Positions 1-9,394 are shown, numbered from the stretch's first letter. The stretch: DNA of 64,000 bases from Levilactobacillus huananensis (GCF_003946145.1 NZ_RHOC01000003.1:186001-250000); one strand, 5' to 3'. The notes: generated by a model not told the origin, from the letters alone. Numbers and translations: made by a program.

Positions 1-116
1 ACATCGACGTTGAAGGCTTGATGAAGGAAGCTCTCGATGGAATCGTCATCTCCGAGATTCGGCCGGGGGATAACTACCTGAATCAAAACGAAGATGTTTT
101 CGCTGAGTTACTTTAA
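1..116 (+). CDS. C-terminal end of a probable ThiI (tRNA 4-thiouridine synthase), partial
   Basis: Only the last 37 codons are in the window, in the frame starting at base 3 and ending with TAA at 114-116. The tail reads as an acidic/hydrophobic C-terminus (..[19 protein letters not shown]..). It resembles the end of ThiI as I remember it, and thiI is a known upstream neighbour of tpx-valS in lactobacilli. ThiI would transfer sulfur to U8 of tRNA. No catalytic motif is visible, so the name rests on a short tail and on context and could be wrong. Confidence 0.4.
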   Translation, partial: IDVEGLMKEALDGIVISEIRPGDNYLNQNEDVFAELL

Positions 117-133
117 TTTAATGATAGAAAATT

Positions 134-185
134 AAAAGAGCACCTCGTCATTATCTAAAAGATAGTAACGAGGTGCTCTTTTTCT
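134..185. terminator. Bidirectional intrinsic terminator
   Basis: A long near-perfect hairpin (AAAGAGCACCTCGT paired with ACGAGGTGCTCTTT) is flanked by A and T runs. It can end the upstream plus-strand gene and the convergent minus-strand dehydrogenase gene. Confidence 0.9.
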
Positions 186-214
186 AAGAAAGATGAGCGG
201 GTTAGCTGCCAAAT

Positions 215-1201
215 TTAATTAACGGCATGGCGACTGTGCTTACCCGCAATGATGGTTTGGGCATCATTAAGGGCAATCTCCAAGCCATTTTTAACCGCGA
301 GTTTTGTAAAGAATGCGACATGCGGCGTGATAATCACATTTGGCATGGCGTTTAATTCTTGGAAGTCTTGTGGTGTATCCGTGTAAGGCTTTTTCTGAGT
401 GAAGAAGGTTACCTCATTTGCTAAAGTATCAAGACCCGCACCAGCGATCTGTTTCGTCTTTAAGGCGTTGATGAGGGCGGCTGTATCGACCAATTCTCCG
501 CGAGACATGTTAATTAAAATGGCGTTAGGCTTCATTTTCTTGAAAGCAGCTGCGTCGATCATGTTTTTAGTTGAAGGGAGAAGAGGCGTGTGTAACGAAA
601 TAATGTCGGCCTCTCTGAGGATGGTGTCTTTATCCGTATAGGTGGTGAATGGCTCCATGGCGGCATCATAAGCGGGGTCGTAAGTCAGAACCTTGGCGCC
701 CAAAGCACTGTAAATTTGAGCGGTGGCACTGCCAATATGGCCAGCACCGATTAGGCCGACGGTGCAGTTGAAAATTTCGGTACTAATAGTACTTGCATCC
801 CAGGTGAAATCTCCTTTTTTCATCCGATCCTGATAAATACCAACGTGCCGGAGTAAGGACATCGCCTGAGTCACACCCATTTCAGCGATGGCCCGTGGCG
901 AATAAGAGGCTACGTTAGTCAAGGTAATGCCGTGTTGACTGGCAGCCGCAACATCTTGATTATCGACACCAACCTGACGAATGGCGATCTGTTTGATCCC
1001 AAATTTTTCAAGGGCGGCATAGACGTCAGCGGTGACCGGAACAATTCCCTTAGTTGAGACGCCGTCATAGCCCTTTGCCTGTTCGACAGTGGCGCTGCTC
1101 AGTGGCTGACTGGTCAAGTCCACTTGCACGTCATGATCTTTACCCCAAGCGCGTGCGTAGGGCTCCTCAACAGCTAATGTGCCATAACAAAGAATTTTCA
1201 T
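215..1201 (-). CDS. D-2-hydroxyacid dehydrogenase (D-lactate dehydrogenase-like)
   Basis: The 328-residue NAD-dependent oxidoreductase probably interconverts a 2-oxoacid and a D-2-hydroxyacid in the cytosol. The Rossmann fingerprint GLIGAGHIG lies near residue 150. The segments SLHTPLLPST and NMSRGELVDT (near 205 and 235) and TPHVAFF (near 295) carry the family's substrate Arg and catalytic His. The HTPLLPST stretch is closer to the branched 2-hydroxyisocaproate type than to strict D-LDH, so the substrate is uncertain. The start is the ATG 8 nt after GGAGG; the upstream in-frame ATG overlaps that ribosome site. It is a single gene ending at a shared terminator, with a cre-like sequence upstream. 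Confidence 0.85.
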   Translation of the reverse strand: MKILCYGTLAVEEPYARAWGKDHDVQVDLTSQPLSSATVEQAKGYDGVSTKGIVPVTADVYAALEKFGIKQIAIRQVGVDNQDVAAASQHGITLTNVASYSPRAIAEMGVTQAMSLLRHVGIYQDRMKKGDFTWDASTISTEIFNCTVGLIGAGHIGSATAQIYSALGAKVLTYDPAYDAAMEPFTTYTDKDTILREADIISLHTPLLPSTKNMIDAAAFKKMKPNAILINMSRGELVDTAALINALKTKQIAGAGLDTLANEVTFFTQKKPYTDTPQDFQELNAMPNVIITPHVAFFTKLAVKNGLEIALNDAQTIIAGKHSRHAVN

Positions 1202-1224
1202 CACGAAAACCTCCATTTAAATTA

Positions 1225-1238
1225 TTAAAACGCTTTCT
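1225..1238 (-). promoter_or_regulatory. cre-like site upstream of the D-hydroxyacid dehydrogenase
   Basis: On the minus strand AGAAAGCGTTTTAA matches 12 of 14 positions of the CcpA operator consensus TGWAANCGNTNWCA. It lies about 24 bp before the start codon. CcpA itself is encoded in this window. The two mismatches leave it tentative. Confidence 0.35.
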
Positions 1239-1360
1239 TCAATTGAACACCATGAGATGGGGCGCGTGCAAGTGATCAGTTAATGATTTAGCAGTTTAGG
1301 GTAATAAACAGAGGTAGCATTTGTTAAGAGAAATAACAATTAAATTGGTGACAAAAGTCG

Positions 1361-1858
1361 CTACAGAGGTGATCGTAAAATAGCATTGAGCATTTGACTG
1401 ATTTGGGCATTACTTAACCCCCGTTGCTTGCGCTGGAAGGCATAACTATCGCTTTTTAGCATTGCGATAAGCATGTCTGTCCTGAATTGGATGGTCGTCG
1501 TTGTGGCATTGGGCAGAATGGCTTGAAGAAAGGGGGAAAAGAGCTGTGAGAGTTCGTGGTAGAGGGGGGTCTGAGTGAAGTCAATTTGAGAAGAATTCTC
1601 GATGGTACCCAGAAGACCACGATTTTCTTCACGAAAGTTGAGATAATTCGTGAGCAATACTGGCCAAGTTGAAGTGGTAGGGGTGAGCTTTTTTTGATGG
1701 CTAATAAAGGCCTGTAGGTGGTCGTAAACGAGGTCCAAACAAAGGGCCCCTTTGTTTGGATAATTGCGATATAAAGTGCCTGGCCCTAACTCGGCAGCAG
1801 CGGAGATATCCTTCATACTGACTTGTTCCACGCCGTTTTGTTGAAATAGTTGGGCGGC
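1361..1858 (-). pseudogene. TetR-family regulator, 5'-truncated remnant
   Basis: Read on the minus strand, the frame gives AAQLFQQNGVEQVSMKDIS followed by AELGPGTLYRNYPNKGAL, a classic TetR helix-turn-helix, then a ligand-domain-like tail. The usual N-terminal start and first helix are missing: upstream of AAQLF the frame reads ..IKRSP and hits TAG within 7 codons. The only start codon left is the GTG inside the helix-turn-helix, which has no ribosome site. The gene has therefore lost its 5' end where it meets the TSUP remnant on the other strand. A 156-residue product from that GTG would lack part of the DNA-binding domain. Confidence 0.75.
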
Positions 1859-2168
1859 GGGGCTTCTCTTTATCTAGGCGTCTTAACTAGTCAGTTAAAG
1901 GTGGCTACGGCTATAGCAGCAGTAACAACCTCATTGTTTGTCGCACTCCCAGCTCTGTTTTTCGTTTTTTTGACACAAGTTCGAATCCATAATGTTCGTT
2001 TTAAGTTGGGAAAATATTTAATTTTTGCTGCATTGCCGGGGATTATCGGTGGCACAGCAGTTTCTAAATTAATTTCAACATGTTTTTATGATTGGTTGGT
2101 GGTATCTTGGTCGTCATGGGGGGACCATAGTTTTGGTAAAGTATTTTGGGATGAAATTACTGATTTAG
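1850..2168 (+). pseudogene. TSUP (TauE/SafE-like) membrane permease, truncated and frameshifted remnant
   Basis: The frame begins GGGASLYLGVLTSQLKVATA and continues ATSLF-like, ..FLTQVRIHNV.., ..AALPGIIGGTAVSKLIS. This is the GGG..Y/P, TSLF and LPG pattern of half of a TSUP (sulfite/organoanion exporter) protein. The N-terminal part is absent. Near 2092-2100 the homologous reading moves to a second frame (VGGILVVMGG), and at the G-run 2118-2123 to a third (GTIVLVKYFGMKLLI then TAG at 2166). No convincing start or promoter precedes it. It is a dead gene whose 5' end was lost together with that of the adjacent TetR gene. Confidence 0.75.
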
Positions 2169-2297
2169 TTAGCGGTCAATCGATGATGATGACCGTTGAA
2201 ATTTCAATAACGAAGTTAATAGTCGTCAATAGGGCTGATCACGTTTGTTTTAGAAAAAGACTAATCATGAGTTTTTCGTGATTTTATATCAAAACGC

Positions 2298-2327
2298 TTG
2301 TCTTTGCCCCCCTAGTTGCGGGATAAT
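2298..2327 (+). promoter_or_regulatory. Probable sigma-A promoter of tpx
   Basis: TTGTCT, an 18-nt spacer, and GATAAT, about 50 bp before the tpx start. Confidence 0.5.
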
Positions 2328-2336
2328 TAAAGCAGA

Positions 2337-2353
2337 TATCGGTTCTACCGATA
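2337..2353. promoter_or_regulatory. Perfect 7-bp inverted repeat near the tpx transcription start
   Basis: TATCGGT-TCT-ACCGATA lies 9 bp after the -10 box and before the ribosome site. It could be an operator half-site pair or a small 5'-UTR hairpin. No regulator is assigned. Confidence 0.45.
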
Positions 2354-2377
2354 AACATCTTGAAGGGGTTGATCTGC

Positions 2378-2887
2378 GTGGAAGTTACACGGCTCGGCAA
2401 TACATTTTCTCTCTCCGGCACGCTGCCAGAAGTAGGGGATCAGTTACCAAAGTTTAAAGTTTTTGATCAGAAAGATGTCAAGGTTAAAACGGCAAATTTG
2501 ATTGGTAAAGTGACATTGATCAGTGTTGTTCCGGACCTTGAGACGCCGGTTTGCACATTGCAAACGCGGAAGTTCACACAGCAGGCGGACCACTATCCAG
2601 CTGCACGGTTTGCGACGATTTCAAATAACTCGATTGCGCAACAGACTGGCTGGTGTGCCGCACAAGGCGTCGAAAACGTCGACCTGTTATCCGATGAAGA
2701 GCTTTCCTTCGGATACGAAATGGGTCTATATGTGCCTAACCTGGGTAACTTGGCTCGGTCAATTTGGATCATCGACGAGACAGGTAAGATCGTTTACCGT
2801 CAGATCGTGACTGAACAATCTGACGAGCCTAACTATCTGGAGGCCATCGAGGCTTTGGAAAAATTAGTTCCACGAGTTGATCTTTAG
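2378..2887 (+). CDS. tpx: Thiol peroxidase (Tpx, 2-Cys peroxiredoxin)
   Basis: Cytosolic thioredoxin-dependent peroxidase that reduces H2O2 and organic peroxides. The 169-residue protein carries the peroxidatic motif TPVCTLQT near residue 60 and a second Cys in GWCAAQG near 95, the spacing of atypical 2-Cys Tpx. The C-terminal part SIWIIDETGKIVYRQIV is also typical. The start is the GTG 9 nt after GAAGGGG; an upstream TTG in the same frame overlaps that site. It has its own promoter, and the valS T-box promoter overlaps its last codons. The order tpx-valS is common in lactobacilli. Confidence 0.95.
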   Translation: MEVTRLGNTFSLSGTLPEVGDQLPKFKVFDQKDVKVKTANLIGKVTLISVVPDLETPVCTLQTRKFTQQADHYPAARFATISNNSIAQQTGWCAAQGVENVDLLSDEELSFGYEMGLYVPNLGNLARSIWIIDETGKIVYRQIVTEQSDEPNYLEAIEALEKLVPRVDL

Positions 2888-2905
2888 GTCAAAATTGAGT
2901 AGACT
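2877..2905 (+). promoter_or_regulatory. Promoter of the valS T-box transcript
   Basis: TTGATC, a 17-nt spacer, and TAGACT. The -35 lies inside the end of tpx. Confidence 0.55.
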
Positions 2906-2911
2906 AATTAA

Positions 2912-3144
2912 AAATAGCTAGGAACAAGTCAGTAGCGTTTGAGGGACTGTACAGAGAGCCGGGGGTGCTGGAATCCGGTCAGTCGTGAAACGTGAACGTA
3001 GCTTGTGAGCTGATGATCTGAACTAGAGTAGGGTCATTCCGGAGCACTCTCCGTTAACAAAGAAGTTAAGTGGGGCATAAACGCCCAATTTAGGTGGTAC
3101 CGCGAAGAACTCTTCGTCCTAATTTTAGGATGGAGAGTTTTTTT
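2912..3144 (+). promoter_or_regulatory. T-box riboswitch (valine) of valS
   Basis: The leader has the conserved T-box bulge sequence TAGGTGGTACCGCG at 3091-3104, followed by a terminator hairpin (AACTCTTCGTCCTAA with TTAGGATGGAGAGTT) and a T-run ending at 3144. Aligned against the other two T-boxes in the window, the likely specifier is GTC (Val) at 3033-3035, followed by A. Uncharged tRNA-Val would stabilise the antiterminator and let valS be transcribed. Confidence 0.93.
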
Positions 3145-3189
3145 GTGTCACCGACGCGTAGCTTAAGCACAAGAAAGGATATGATTCTG

Positions 3190-5856
3190 ATGGCAGACAA
3201 ACAAGTTGATATGCCAACCAAGTATGACCCAACCGCCGTCGAAGCCGGTCGTTACCAGACTTGGCTCGATGAAGATGTTTTTAAACCTAGTGGGGATAAG
3301 AAAGCTAAGCCTTACTCGATTGTTTTACCACCACCAAATGTTACCGGGAAGCTGCATTTAGGCCATGCCTGGGACACGACGTTACAAGACATGATCATCC
3401 GGCAGAAGCGGATGCAAGGTTTCGATACCCTCTGGCTTCCAGGGATGGACCACGCCGGAATCGCCACGCAAGCCAAGGTTGAAGCACGTTTACGTGAACA
3501 AGGGATTACCCGTTACGATCTCGGTCGTGAAAAGTTCGTCGACAAGGTTTGGGAATGGAAGGACGAGTACGCCGCAACTATCCACAAGCAATGGGCCAAG
3601 ATGGGGTTGTCTATGGACTACTCTCGTGAACGCTTTACGCTTGATGATGGCTTATCCGACGCCGTTAAGAAGGTCTTTGTTACCCTGTATAAGAAGGGGC
3701 TAATTTACCGTGGCGAATACATTATCAATTGGGATCCACAAGCTCGGACGGCCTTGTCCGATATTGAAGTTATCCACAAGGATGACAAGGGAGCCTTCTA
3801 CCACGTTAAATACCCATTTGCTAATCCAGATGACACATTTAACGGCAAGCACTATATCGAAATTGCCACAACTCGTCCTGAAACCATGATGGGGGACACG
3901 GCCGTTGCCGTTAACCCGGATGACGATCGGTACAAGGACTTGGTTGGCAAGAAGGTTATCTTGCCACTGGCTAACCGTGAGATTCCAATTATTGCCGACC
4001 AATACGTCGACATTAACTTTGGGACGGGGATGGTGAAGATTACACCAGCCCATGACCCTAACGACTTCTTAGTTGGAAATCGTCACAATCTTGAACGAAT
4101 CAATACCATGAACGAAGACGCTTCGATGAACGACCGCGCTGGTAAGTATTCTGGCATGGACCGTTTCGACGCCCGTAAGGCTATGGTTGCTGATTTGGAT
4201 GAACAAGGCCTATTGATCAAGGTTGATCCAATTGTTCATTCCGTTGGACATTCTGAACGGACAGGGGTTCAAGTCGAAGCTAGGCTCTCTACGCAATGGT
4301 TTGTGAAGATGAAACCATTGGCAGAAGAAGCAATTAAGAATCAAGAAGGGGACAATGCAGTTGATTTTGTTCCTAAACGATTCGAAAATACTTTCACGCA
4401 ATGGATGGAGAATGTCCACGATTGGGTCATTTCACGTCAGCTTTGGTGGGGACACCGAATTCCAGCTTGGTATAACAAGAAGACTGGTGAGGTTTACGTA
4501 GATGAAGAAGCCCCTAAGGACATCGAAAACTGGGAACAAGATCCTGATGTCTTGGATACCTGGTTCTCCAGTGCTCTGTGGCCATTCTCCACGATGGGCT
4601 GGCCTAATGAGGACAGTGCTGATTTCAAGCGCTACTTCCCAACAGATACCCTGGTTACGGGTTATGACATCATCTTTTTCTGGGTTTCCCGGATGATTTT
4701 CCAAAGTCTCGAATTTACCGGTAAACGACCGTTCAAACATGTTCTGTTACATGGATTGATTCGGGCCGAAGACGGTCGCAAGATGAGTAAGTCTCTTGGT
4801 AACGGGATCGATCCAATGGACGTCATCGACAAGTATGGTGCTGATGCCTTACGTTGGTTCTTGTCCACGGGGTCAACGGCCGGTCAAGACGTGCGCTTCA
4901 GTTATGACAAGATGGACTCCGCTTGGAACTTCATCAACAAGATCTGGAACGCCAGTCGGTTTGTGATCATGAACTTGGGTGAAAACACCAAGCCAGTCGT
5001 TCCCGCAGCTGACAAGTGGGATCTGACCGACAAGTGGATTCTAAGCCGCTTGAACGACACCGTTAAGCACGTTACTGAAATGTTTGACAAGTTCGACTTT
5101 GGTGAAGCCGGTCGTTCCCTGTACAACTTTATCTGGAACGACTTCTGTGACTGGTATATTGAAATGAGTAAGGAAGTCTTGAATGGCGACGATGAAGCCG
5201 CTAAGGCAACCAAGCAAGATCTATTGGCCTACGTTTTAGACCAAACTTTGCGCTTACTCCAACCAATTATGCCATTCGTGACCGAGGCCATCTGGCAAGC
5301 GATGCCACATGACGGCAAGTCCTTAGTGACGGCCGCTTACCCAGTGGATCACCCAGAATTTAATAATGCCAAGGCCGAAAGTGATATGACTAGTCTGATC
5401 GATTTGATCAAGGCCGTTCGGAACATTCGGGCCGAAGCCAATGCCCCAATGTCCACGCCAATCGACTTGCAGGTCAAGACCAGCAATGCCAACTTACAGA
5501 GTGTCTTCGAAGGCAACCGCGACTTTATCGACCGGTTTGTTCACCCGAAGGACTTTGAAATTGGCGCTGATTTGACCGCACCTAAGCTGGCCATGACGGC
5601 TGTGATTACGGATGCCGAGGTTTCCGTACCATTAGCTGAATTGGTTGACTTGAATGATGAAGCGGCACGTTTGGACAAGGAAGTTGCTAAGTTTACTGCC
5701 GAAGTTCAGCGGGCAACCAAGAAGTTAGGTAATGAACGTTTCGTTGCTAACGCACCAGAAGATGTGGTTAACGCTGAACGTGACAAGCAAGCTGATAACG
5801 AAAAGAAGTTAGCTGCTACGCAACAACGTTTGGCCGACATCAAGGCGCAACTTTAA
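3190..5856 (+). CDS. valS: Valine--tRNA ligase
   Basis: Class I synthetase that charges tRNA-Val. The 889-residue protein has the HIGH motif as HLGH near residue 55-58 ([13 protein letters not shown]), the CP1 editing domain, and KMSKS at about 531-535. The C-terminal 70 residues form a Lys/Glu/Ala-rich coiled coil typical of ValRS. The frame stays open upstream through the T-box, but the ATG of [12 protein letters not shown] follows AAGAAAGGA by about 10 nt and is the sensible start. It is controlled by the T-box leader and ended by the hairpin at 5892. Confidence 0.97.
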   Translation: MADKQVDMPTKYDPTAVEAGRYQTWLDEDVFKPSGDKKAKPYSIVLPPPNVTGKLHLGHAWDTTLQDMIIRQKRMQGFDTLWLPGMDHAGIATQAKVEARLREQGITRYDLGREKFVDKVWEWKDEYAATIHKQWAKMGLSMDYSRERFTLDDGLSDAVKKVFVTLYKKGLIYRGEYIINWDPQARTALSDIEVIHKDDKGAFYHVKYPFANPDDTFNGKHYIEIATTRPETMMGDTAVAVNPDDDRYKDLVGKKVILPLANREIPIIADQYVDINFGTGMVKITPAHDPNDFLVGNRHNLERINTMNEDASMNDRAGKYSGMDRFDARKAMVADLDEQGLLIKVDPIVHSVGHSERTGVQVEARLSTQWFVKMKPLAEEAIKNQEGDNAVDFVPKRFENTFTQWMENVHDWVISRQLWWGHRIPAWYNKKTGEVYVDEEAPKDIENWEQDPDVLDTWFSSALWPFSTMGWPNEDSADFKRYFPTDTLVTGYDIIFFWVSRMIFQSLEFTGKRPFKHVLLHGLIRAEDGRKMSKSLGNGIDPMDVIDKYGADALRWFLSTGSTAGQDVRFSYDKMDSAWNFINKIWNASRFVIMNLGENTKPVVPAADKWDLTDKWILSRLNDTVKHVTEMFDKFDFGEAGRSLYNFIWNDFCDWYIEMSKEVLNGDDEAAKATKQDLLAYVLDQTLRLLQPIMPFVTEAIWQAMPHDGKSLVTAAYPVDHPEFNNAKAESDMTSLIDLIKAVRNIRAEANAPMSTPIDLQVKTSNANLQSVFEGNRDFIDRFVHPKDFEIGADLTAPKLAMTAVITDAEVSVPLAELVDLNDEAARLDKEVAKFTAEVQRATKKLGNERFVANAPEDVVNAERDKQADNEKKLAATQQRLADIKAQL

Positions 5857-5891
5857 ACTTAAATCATGTGAGACTGAAACTTGGTCTTAGT

Positions 5892-5926
5892 AAATCACCA
5901 TCTCCGTTTGGAGATGGTGATTTTTA
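5892..5926 (+). terminator. Terminator after valS
   Basis: Perfect 12-bp stem AATCACCATCTCC / GGAGATGGTGATT with a TTTTT tail. Confidence 0.9.
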
Positions 5927-6023
5927 ATGGTTTAGTCCATACTAGGACTAACGAAAAATGGCGATGATTTGATGTGGTTTGAGAGAAAACCTTAATCTTT
6001 CTTCAGAAATTTGACAGGTTCCG

Positions 6024-6038
6024 AACGGTTAGACCGTT
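6024..6038. promoter_or_regulatory. Inverted repeat AACGGT-TAG-ACCGTT upstream of folC
   Basis: A 6-bp perfect inverted repeat with a 3-nt centre lies about 85 bp before folC and 7 bp after a TTGACA at 6011-6016. No good -10 follows at the right spacing. Nearby, TTAGTCC (5932) and GGACTAA (5945) form another small palindrome. The function is unknown; the site resembles the palindrome before tpx. Confidence 0.3.
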
Positions 6039-6124
6039 TTCTCGGTCGTGGTAGCACAATTGCGGTCCACTTCGTAAAAAATCTGCTACACTAAGAAATA
6101 GTGATTTAGCGGGAGGTTTTCATT

Positions 6125-7444
6125 TTGTTAAAAACGTATGACGAAGCCTTAGCGTTCATCCACGGTCGAGACCGTTTCAAGAAAAAGCCGACGCTTGACC
6201 GGATGCGGGAGTTCATGCACATCTTGGGTGATCCACAAGAAAAGTTAGAAATGATTCACGTTGCCGGGACCAATGGTAAGGGGTCTACGGTAGCTTACTT
6301 ACGAGATTTATTCATGGCTGAGGGCCAGACCGTGGGGACATTTACCTCACCATTCATCACCCGCTTTAATGAGCGGATCAGTACGGATGGTCAGCCGATT
6401 CCTGACGATGATTTGTTAGCCATGGTCAATCAGATTCAGCCAGTTGTGGCTCAACTGGACCAGAAGTTAGGGGCCGAGGGACCCACCGAGTTCGAAATCG
6501 ACACGGCTCTCATGTTTTGTTACTTTGCTAGTCATCCCGTGGGTATCGTGATTGTAGAAGTCGGGCTGGGTGGCCTGTATGACTCAACGAATATCATCAC
6601 ACCGGCTGTGTCAGTCATCACCACGATTGGAATGGATCACATGAAGATTTTAGGTGACACCATCCCCAAGATTGCGACGCAAAAAGCCGGGATCATTAAG
6701 CCTGGCGTTCCAGTGGTCTGTGGCCGTTTGACGCCGGATGGTCTGGCTGTGATGGACCAGACGGCAACCCGTCAACACACTGATGTGCGGGCCTTGGGTC
6801 GTGACTTTACCGTTAAGAACCAACCAGAGGATGGATGGGGTGAACGCTTCGACTACCATTGGGATGATCAGCATTGGCGTCACTTGAAAATCGATTTACT
6901 AGGAGAATATCAGATCGACAATGCGGCCACGGCGTTGACGGCATTTACCATCTATCATCAGTTGCGGCACCTACCGATGCGCTTAGTGGATATTCGTGAA
7001 GGCTTGCGGCATACTGCTTGGCCAGGGCGTTTCGAACGGCTGAATACGGAACCTTTAATTGCAATCGACGGGGCACATAATGAGCCAGCGATGCTTGAGT
7101 TGGCTCACCTGTTGCGCCAACATTTCAAGCAACATGAGAGTTACATCATTTTGGCGGTATTGGCGGATAAGCAGTACGAGAAGATGGTTCAGACCCTACT
7201 CACAGTGCCTAACGTGCATATTGTCGTGACACAATTCCAAGGACCTGGAAAGCGTGCTGCGGCCACACCGCAGGCCTTAGAAGATGCCGTGTCCTCGCAC
7301 AAACGAATCACGATGGCGCCCGATTGGCCAAGTGCCCTGAAGGATGTCTTGTCGAGTATTTCCGCCGATGATCTGGTACTTTTGACGGGGTCACTCTACT
7401 TCATTTCGGAAGTTCGACACTATTTTAAAGACACCGACGAATAA
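6125..7444 (+). CDS. folC: Folylpolyglutamate synthase / dihydrofolate synthase
   Basis: Mur-ligase-family enzyme that adds glutamate to folates using ATP. The 439-residue protein has the P-loop AGTNGKGST at about 47-55, the loop MDHMKILGDT near 180, and the C-terminal ligase part with IDGAHNEPA. The start is TTG, 8 nt after GGGAGG, giving MLKTYDEALAFIHGR, which fits the family N-terminus. radC follows after 43 bp and may be cotranscribed. The valS-folC-radC order is conserved in lactobacilli. Confidence 0.95.
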   Translation: MLKTYDEALAFIHGRDRFKKKPTLDRMREFMHILGDPQEKLEMIHVAGTNGKGSTVAYLRDLFMAEGQTVGTFTSPFITRFNERISTDGQPIPDDDLLAMVNQIQPVVAQLDQKLGAEGPTEFEIDTALMFCYFASHPVGIVIVEVGLGGLYDSTNIITPAVSVITTIGMDHMKILGDTIPKIATQKAGIIKPGVPVVCGRLTPDGLAVMDQTATRQHTDVRALGRDFTVKNQPEDGWGERFDYHWDDQHWRHLKIDLLGEYQIDNAATALTAFTIYHQLRHLPMRLVDIREGLRHTAWPGRFERLNTEPLIAIDGAHNEPAMLELAHLLRQHFKQHESYIILAVLADKQYEKMVQTLLTVPNVHIVVTQFQGPGKRAAATPQALEDAVSSHKRITMAPDWPSALKDVLSSISADDLVLLTGSLYFISEVRHYFKDTDE

Positions 7445-7447
7445 GCC

Positions 7448-7479
7448 AGCTCACTTTACGGAGTTACCCGTAAGGAGCT
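7448..7479 (+). promoter_or_regulatory. Hairpin that would sequester the radC ribosome site
   Basis: AGCTC-A-CTTTACGG can pair with CCGTAAGGAGCT, leaving a loop of about 6 nt. The Shine-Dalgarno AAGGAG (7472-7477) is inside the right arm, 10 nt before the radC ATG. It could limit translation of radC unless ribosomes or another factor open it. Confidence 0.45.
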
Positions 7480-7487
7480 GAGGCGAT

Positions 7488-8153
7488 ATGCGACAAGAGC
7501 AGGTAACAAGTCAAAATGAACGGCAGTTATTGGGACGAGTGATGCGATATTTAGGATTGGTGGAGACGAGTGAGGTTGAGCGGTTCTTTCGCTACTTTCA
7601 CAGCCTTGCCAATCTACGTTATGCGAGTCGCCAACAGTGTCAACAGTACGTAGCAGGCTTGTCACAACGGCGTGCCCTGCTGACGGCAATCGATCTGGGT
7701 CGTTGGGTACAACGCGCTCCGCGACCACTCTTGGGGGAAGTCTTGGCCAGTGGCCAGATGGGACAACTCCTAATGGCCGATTTACGTTACCTGCCGCAGG
7801 AGAGAGTCGACGTGTTTGTTTTGGATGCTAAGCACCGTATCCTAGAACGACAGACGGTCTTCCAGGGGACCCTGACTAGCTGTCCCGTTCATCCACGTGA
7901 GATTTTTCAAGTCGCGGTAAGGTGCGGGGCGGCCGGGGTGATTATCGCGCACAATCATCCGAGTGGGTCGGCCGAGCCATCTCCGAACGATCTGGCCTTT
8001 ATGCATCGCCTGGCCGAGTGTGGAGAACTGATGGGAATTCCGGTTCTAGACGGCTTTGTTGTTGGGCTGAAAGCCTACTTTAGTTTCCGTGAGGCCGGGA
8101 TTTTACCACTACCTATCACGTCAAATAAGACAGAACGTTTAAAATCTGATTAA
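7488..8153 (+). CDS. radC: RadC / JAB (MPN+) domain protein
   Basis: Historic name for a DNA-repair protein; the real cellular role of this family is not settled. The 221-residue protein has a helical N-terminal part and then a JAB1/MPN metalloprotease-like domain with the metal motif HNHPSG at about 155-160, followed by EPSPND. The length is usual for the family. It lies 43 bp after folC and 151 bp before mreB, the conserved neighbourhood in Firmicutes. Its ribosome site is within a predicted hairpin. Confidence 0.93.
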   Translation: MRQEQVTSQNERQLLGRVMRYLGLVETSEVERFFRYFHSLANLRYASRQQCQQYVAGLSQRRALLTAIDLGRWVQRAPRPLLGEVLASGQMGQLLMADLRYLPQERVDVFVLDAKHRILERQTVFQGTLTSCPVHPREIFQVAVRCGAAGVIIAHNHPSGSAEPSPNDLAFMHRLAECGELMGIPVLDGFVVGLKAYFSFREAGILPLPITSNKTERLKSD

Positions 8154-8213
8154 AATCAGTTTTACCTATTTCTTTCTCGTTAAAAGTTCGGTATTCTTGT
8201 CACTGACGACGTG

Positions 8214-8240
8214 TTCTCACGTAGATAGGTATGTTATAAT
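8214..8240 (+). promoter_or_regulatory. Probable mreB promoter
   Basis: A perfect TATAAT at 8235-8240, with a weak -35 (TTCTCA, 15-nt spacing, or GTGTTC, 18-nt spacing). The 5' leader is about 60 nt. Confidence 0.5.
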
Positions 8241-8304
8241 ACGTCTATCAATGAATAAGACAAATAACTAAAAAATTTTGTTGACAATGAAGGGATGAAA
8301 CACT

Positions 8305-9309
8305 GTGTTCGGATTAGGAACGAAAAATATTGGAATCGATCTTGGTACCGCCAATACGATTGTGTACGTTGACGGTAAAGGAATCGTTCTACGCGAACCT
8401 TCTGTTGTCGCCAAGAACACAAAGTCTGGGGAAATTGTGTCCGTTGGTGAAGATGCTCGGGCAATGATTGGCCGTACGCCGGCAAGTATTGTGGCCATCC
8501 GGCCAATGAAGGACGGGGTTATCGCTGATTACGATACGACCGTTGCCATGATGAAGTACTTCATCGAAAAGACTTTGGGCCGCTCAAACGGTAAGCCTTA
8601 CGTTATGGTTTGTGTGCCAAGTGGTGTCACAGAAGTTGAAAAGCGAGCAGTCATTGACGCAACTCGGGTTGCCGGTGCGCGTGACGCTTACGTTATCGAA
8701 GAACCATTTGCTGCAGCAATTGGTGCCGGGTTACCCGTCATGGATCCAACTGGTAGCATGGTTGTCGATATGGGTGGTGGGACCACAGATGTTGCCACTA
8801 TCTCATTAGGTGGCATTGTCTCAAGCCGCTCCATTCGAGTTGCCGGTGACAAGCTGGACGAAGCCATTGCGACTTATGTCCGGTCGAACTTCAATCTCTT
8901 GATTGGGGAACGGACCGCAGAAAAATTAAAGATGGATATTGGATCAGCTTCAGTCGAAGCTGCTGAGAAGATGGATGGGTCCACGATTCGTGGACGTGAC
9001 CTGGTTACTGGGTTGCCTAAGGCCGTTGAAGTTTCGGCGGTTGATGTGGCCAAGGCCATTCAGGAACCCGTTCAAGACGTCATCACTGCAATCAAGGAAA
9101 CATTGGAAGAGACATCTCCTGAAATTGCCGCTGACGTGATTGACCATGGGATCGTTTTAACCGGTGGTGGTGCTTTACTGCAAAACTTATCAGAAGTTAT
9201 TGCCGATGCCACTAAGGTACCCGTTTCCATTGCCAGCGATCCTTTGGATTGTGTGGCTGCCGGGACCGGTGAATCATTAAAGAGTATCGATGTCATGAAG
9301 AAGAAATAG
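8305..9309 (+). CDS. mreB: Rod-shape-determining actin homologue MreB
   Basis: Membrane-associated actin-like filament that guides lateral peptidoglycan synthesis. The 334-residue protein starts at GTG ([18 protein letters not shown], phosphate-1 loop) and carries [10 protein letters not shown] (phosphate 2) and LTGGGALL near residue 287, the adenosine-binding motif. It is full length. A hairpin follows it, so mreC and mreD probably depend on partial readthrough. Confidence 0.96.
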   Translation: MFGLGTKNIGIDLGTANTIVYVDGKGIVLREPSVVAKNTKSGEIVSVGEDARAMIGRTPASIVAIRPMKDGVIADYDTTVAMMKYFIEKTLGRSNGKPYVMVCVPSGVTEVEKRAVIDATRVAGARDAYVIEEPFAAAIGAGLPVMDPTGSMVVDMGGGTTDVATISLGGIVSSRSIRVAGDKLDEAIATYVRSNFNLLIGERTAEKLKMDIGSASVEAAEKMDGSTIRGRDLVTGLPKAVEVSAVDVAKAIQEPVQDVITAIKETLEETSPEIAADVIDHGIVLTGGGALLQNLSEVIADATKVPVSIASDPLDCVAAGTGESLKSIDVMKKK

Positions 9310-9314
9310 GGACT

Positions 9315-9343
9315 AGCGGGAAGGCAGCTTCCCGCTTCTTTAT
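9315..9343 (+). terminator. Terminator/attenuator between mreB and mreC
   Basis: AGCGGGAAG-GCAG-CTTCCCGCT with an imperfect T-rich tail (TCTTTATT). No clear promoter lies between it and mreC, so it may set the MreB to MreCD ratio. Confidence 0.75.
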
Positions 9344-9394
9344 TGTGACGCTAGAGTGTTTTGACACAGCTAGCGAACAAGATGGAGGTCAAAC

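Noticed and set aside
2288-2301. A cre before tpx (TCAAAACGCTTGTC)
   Set aside because: At least four mismatches to the CcpA consensus.
3094-3189. A longer N-terminus for ValRS (32 more codons)
   Set aside because: It would run through the T-box sequence and terminator; the ATG at 3190 has the ribosome site and the family-like start.
9375-9380. TTGACA as a -35 for mreC
   Set aside because: There is no -10 element between it and the start codon at 9395.
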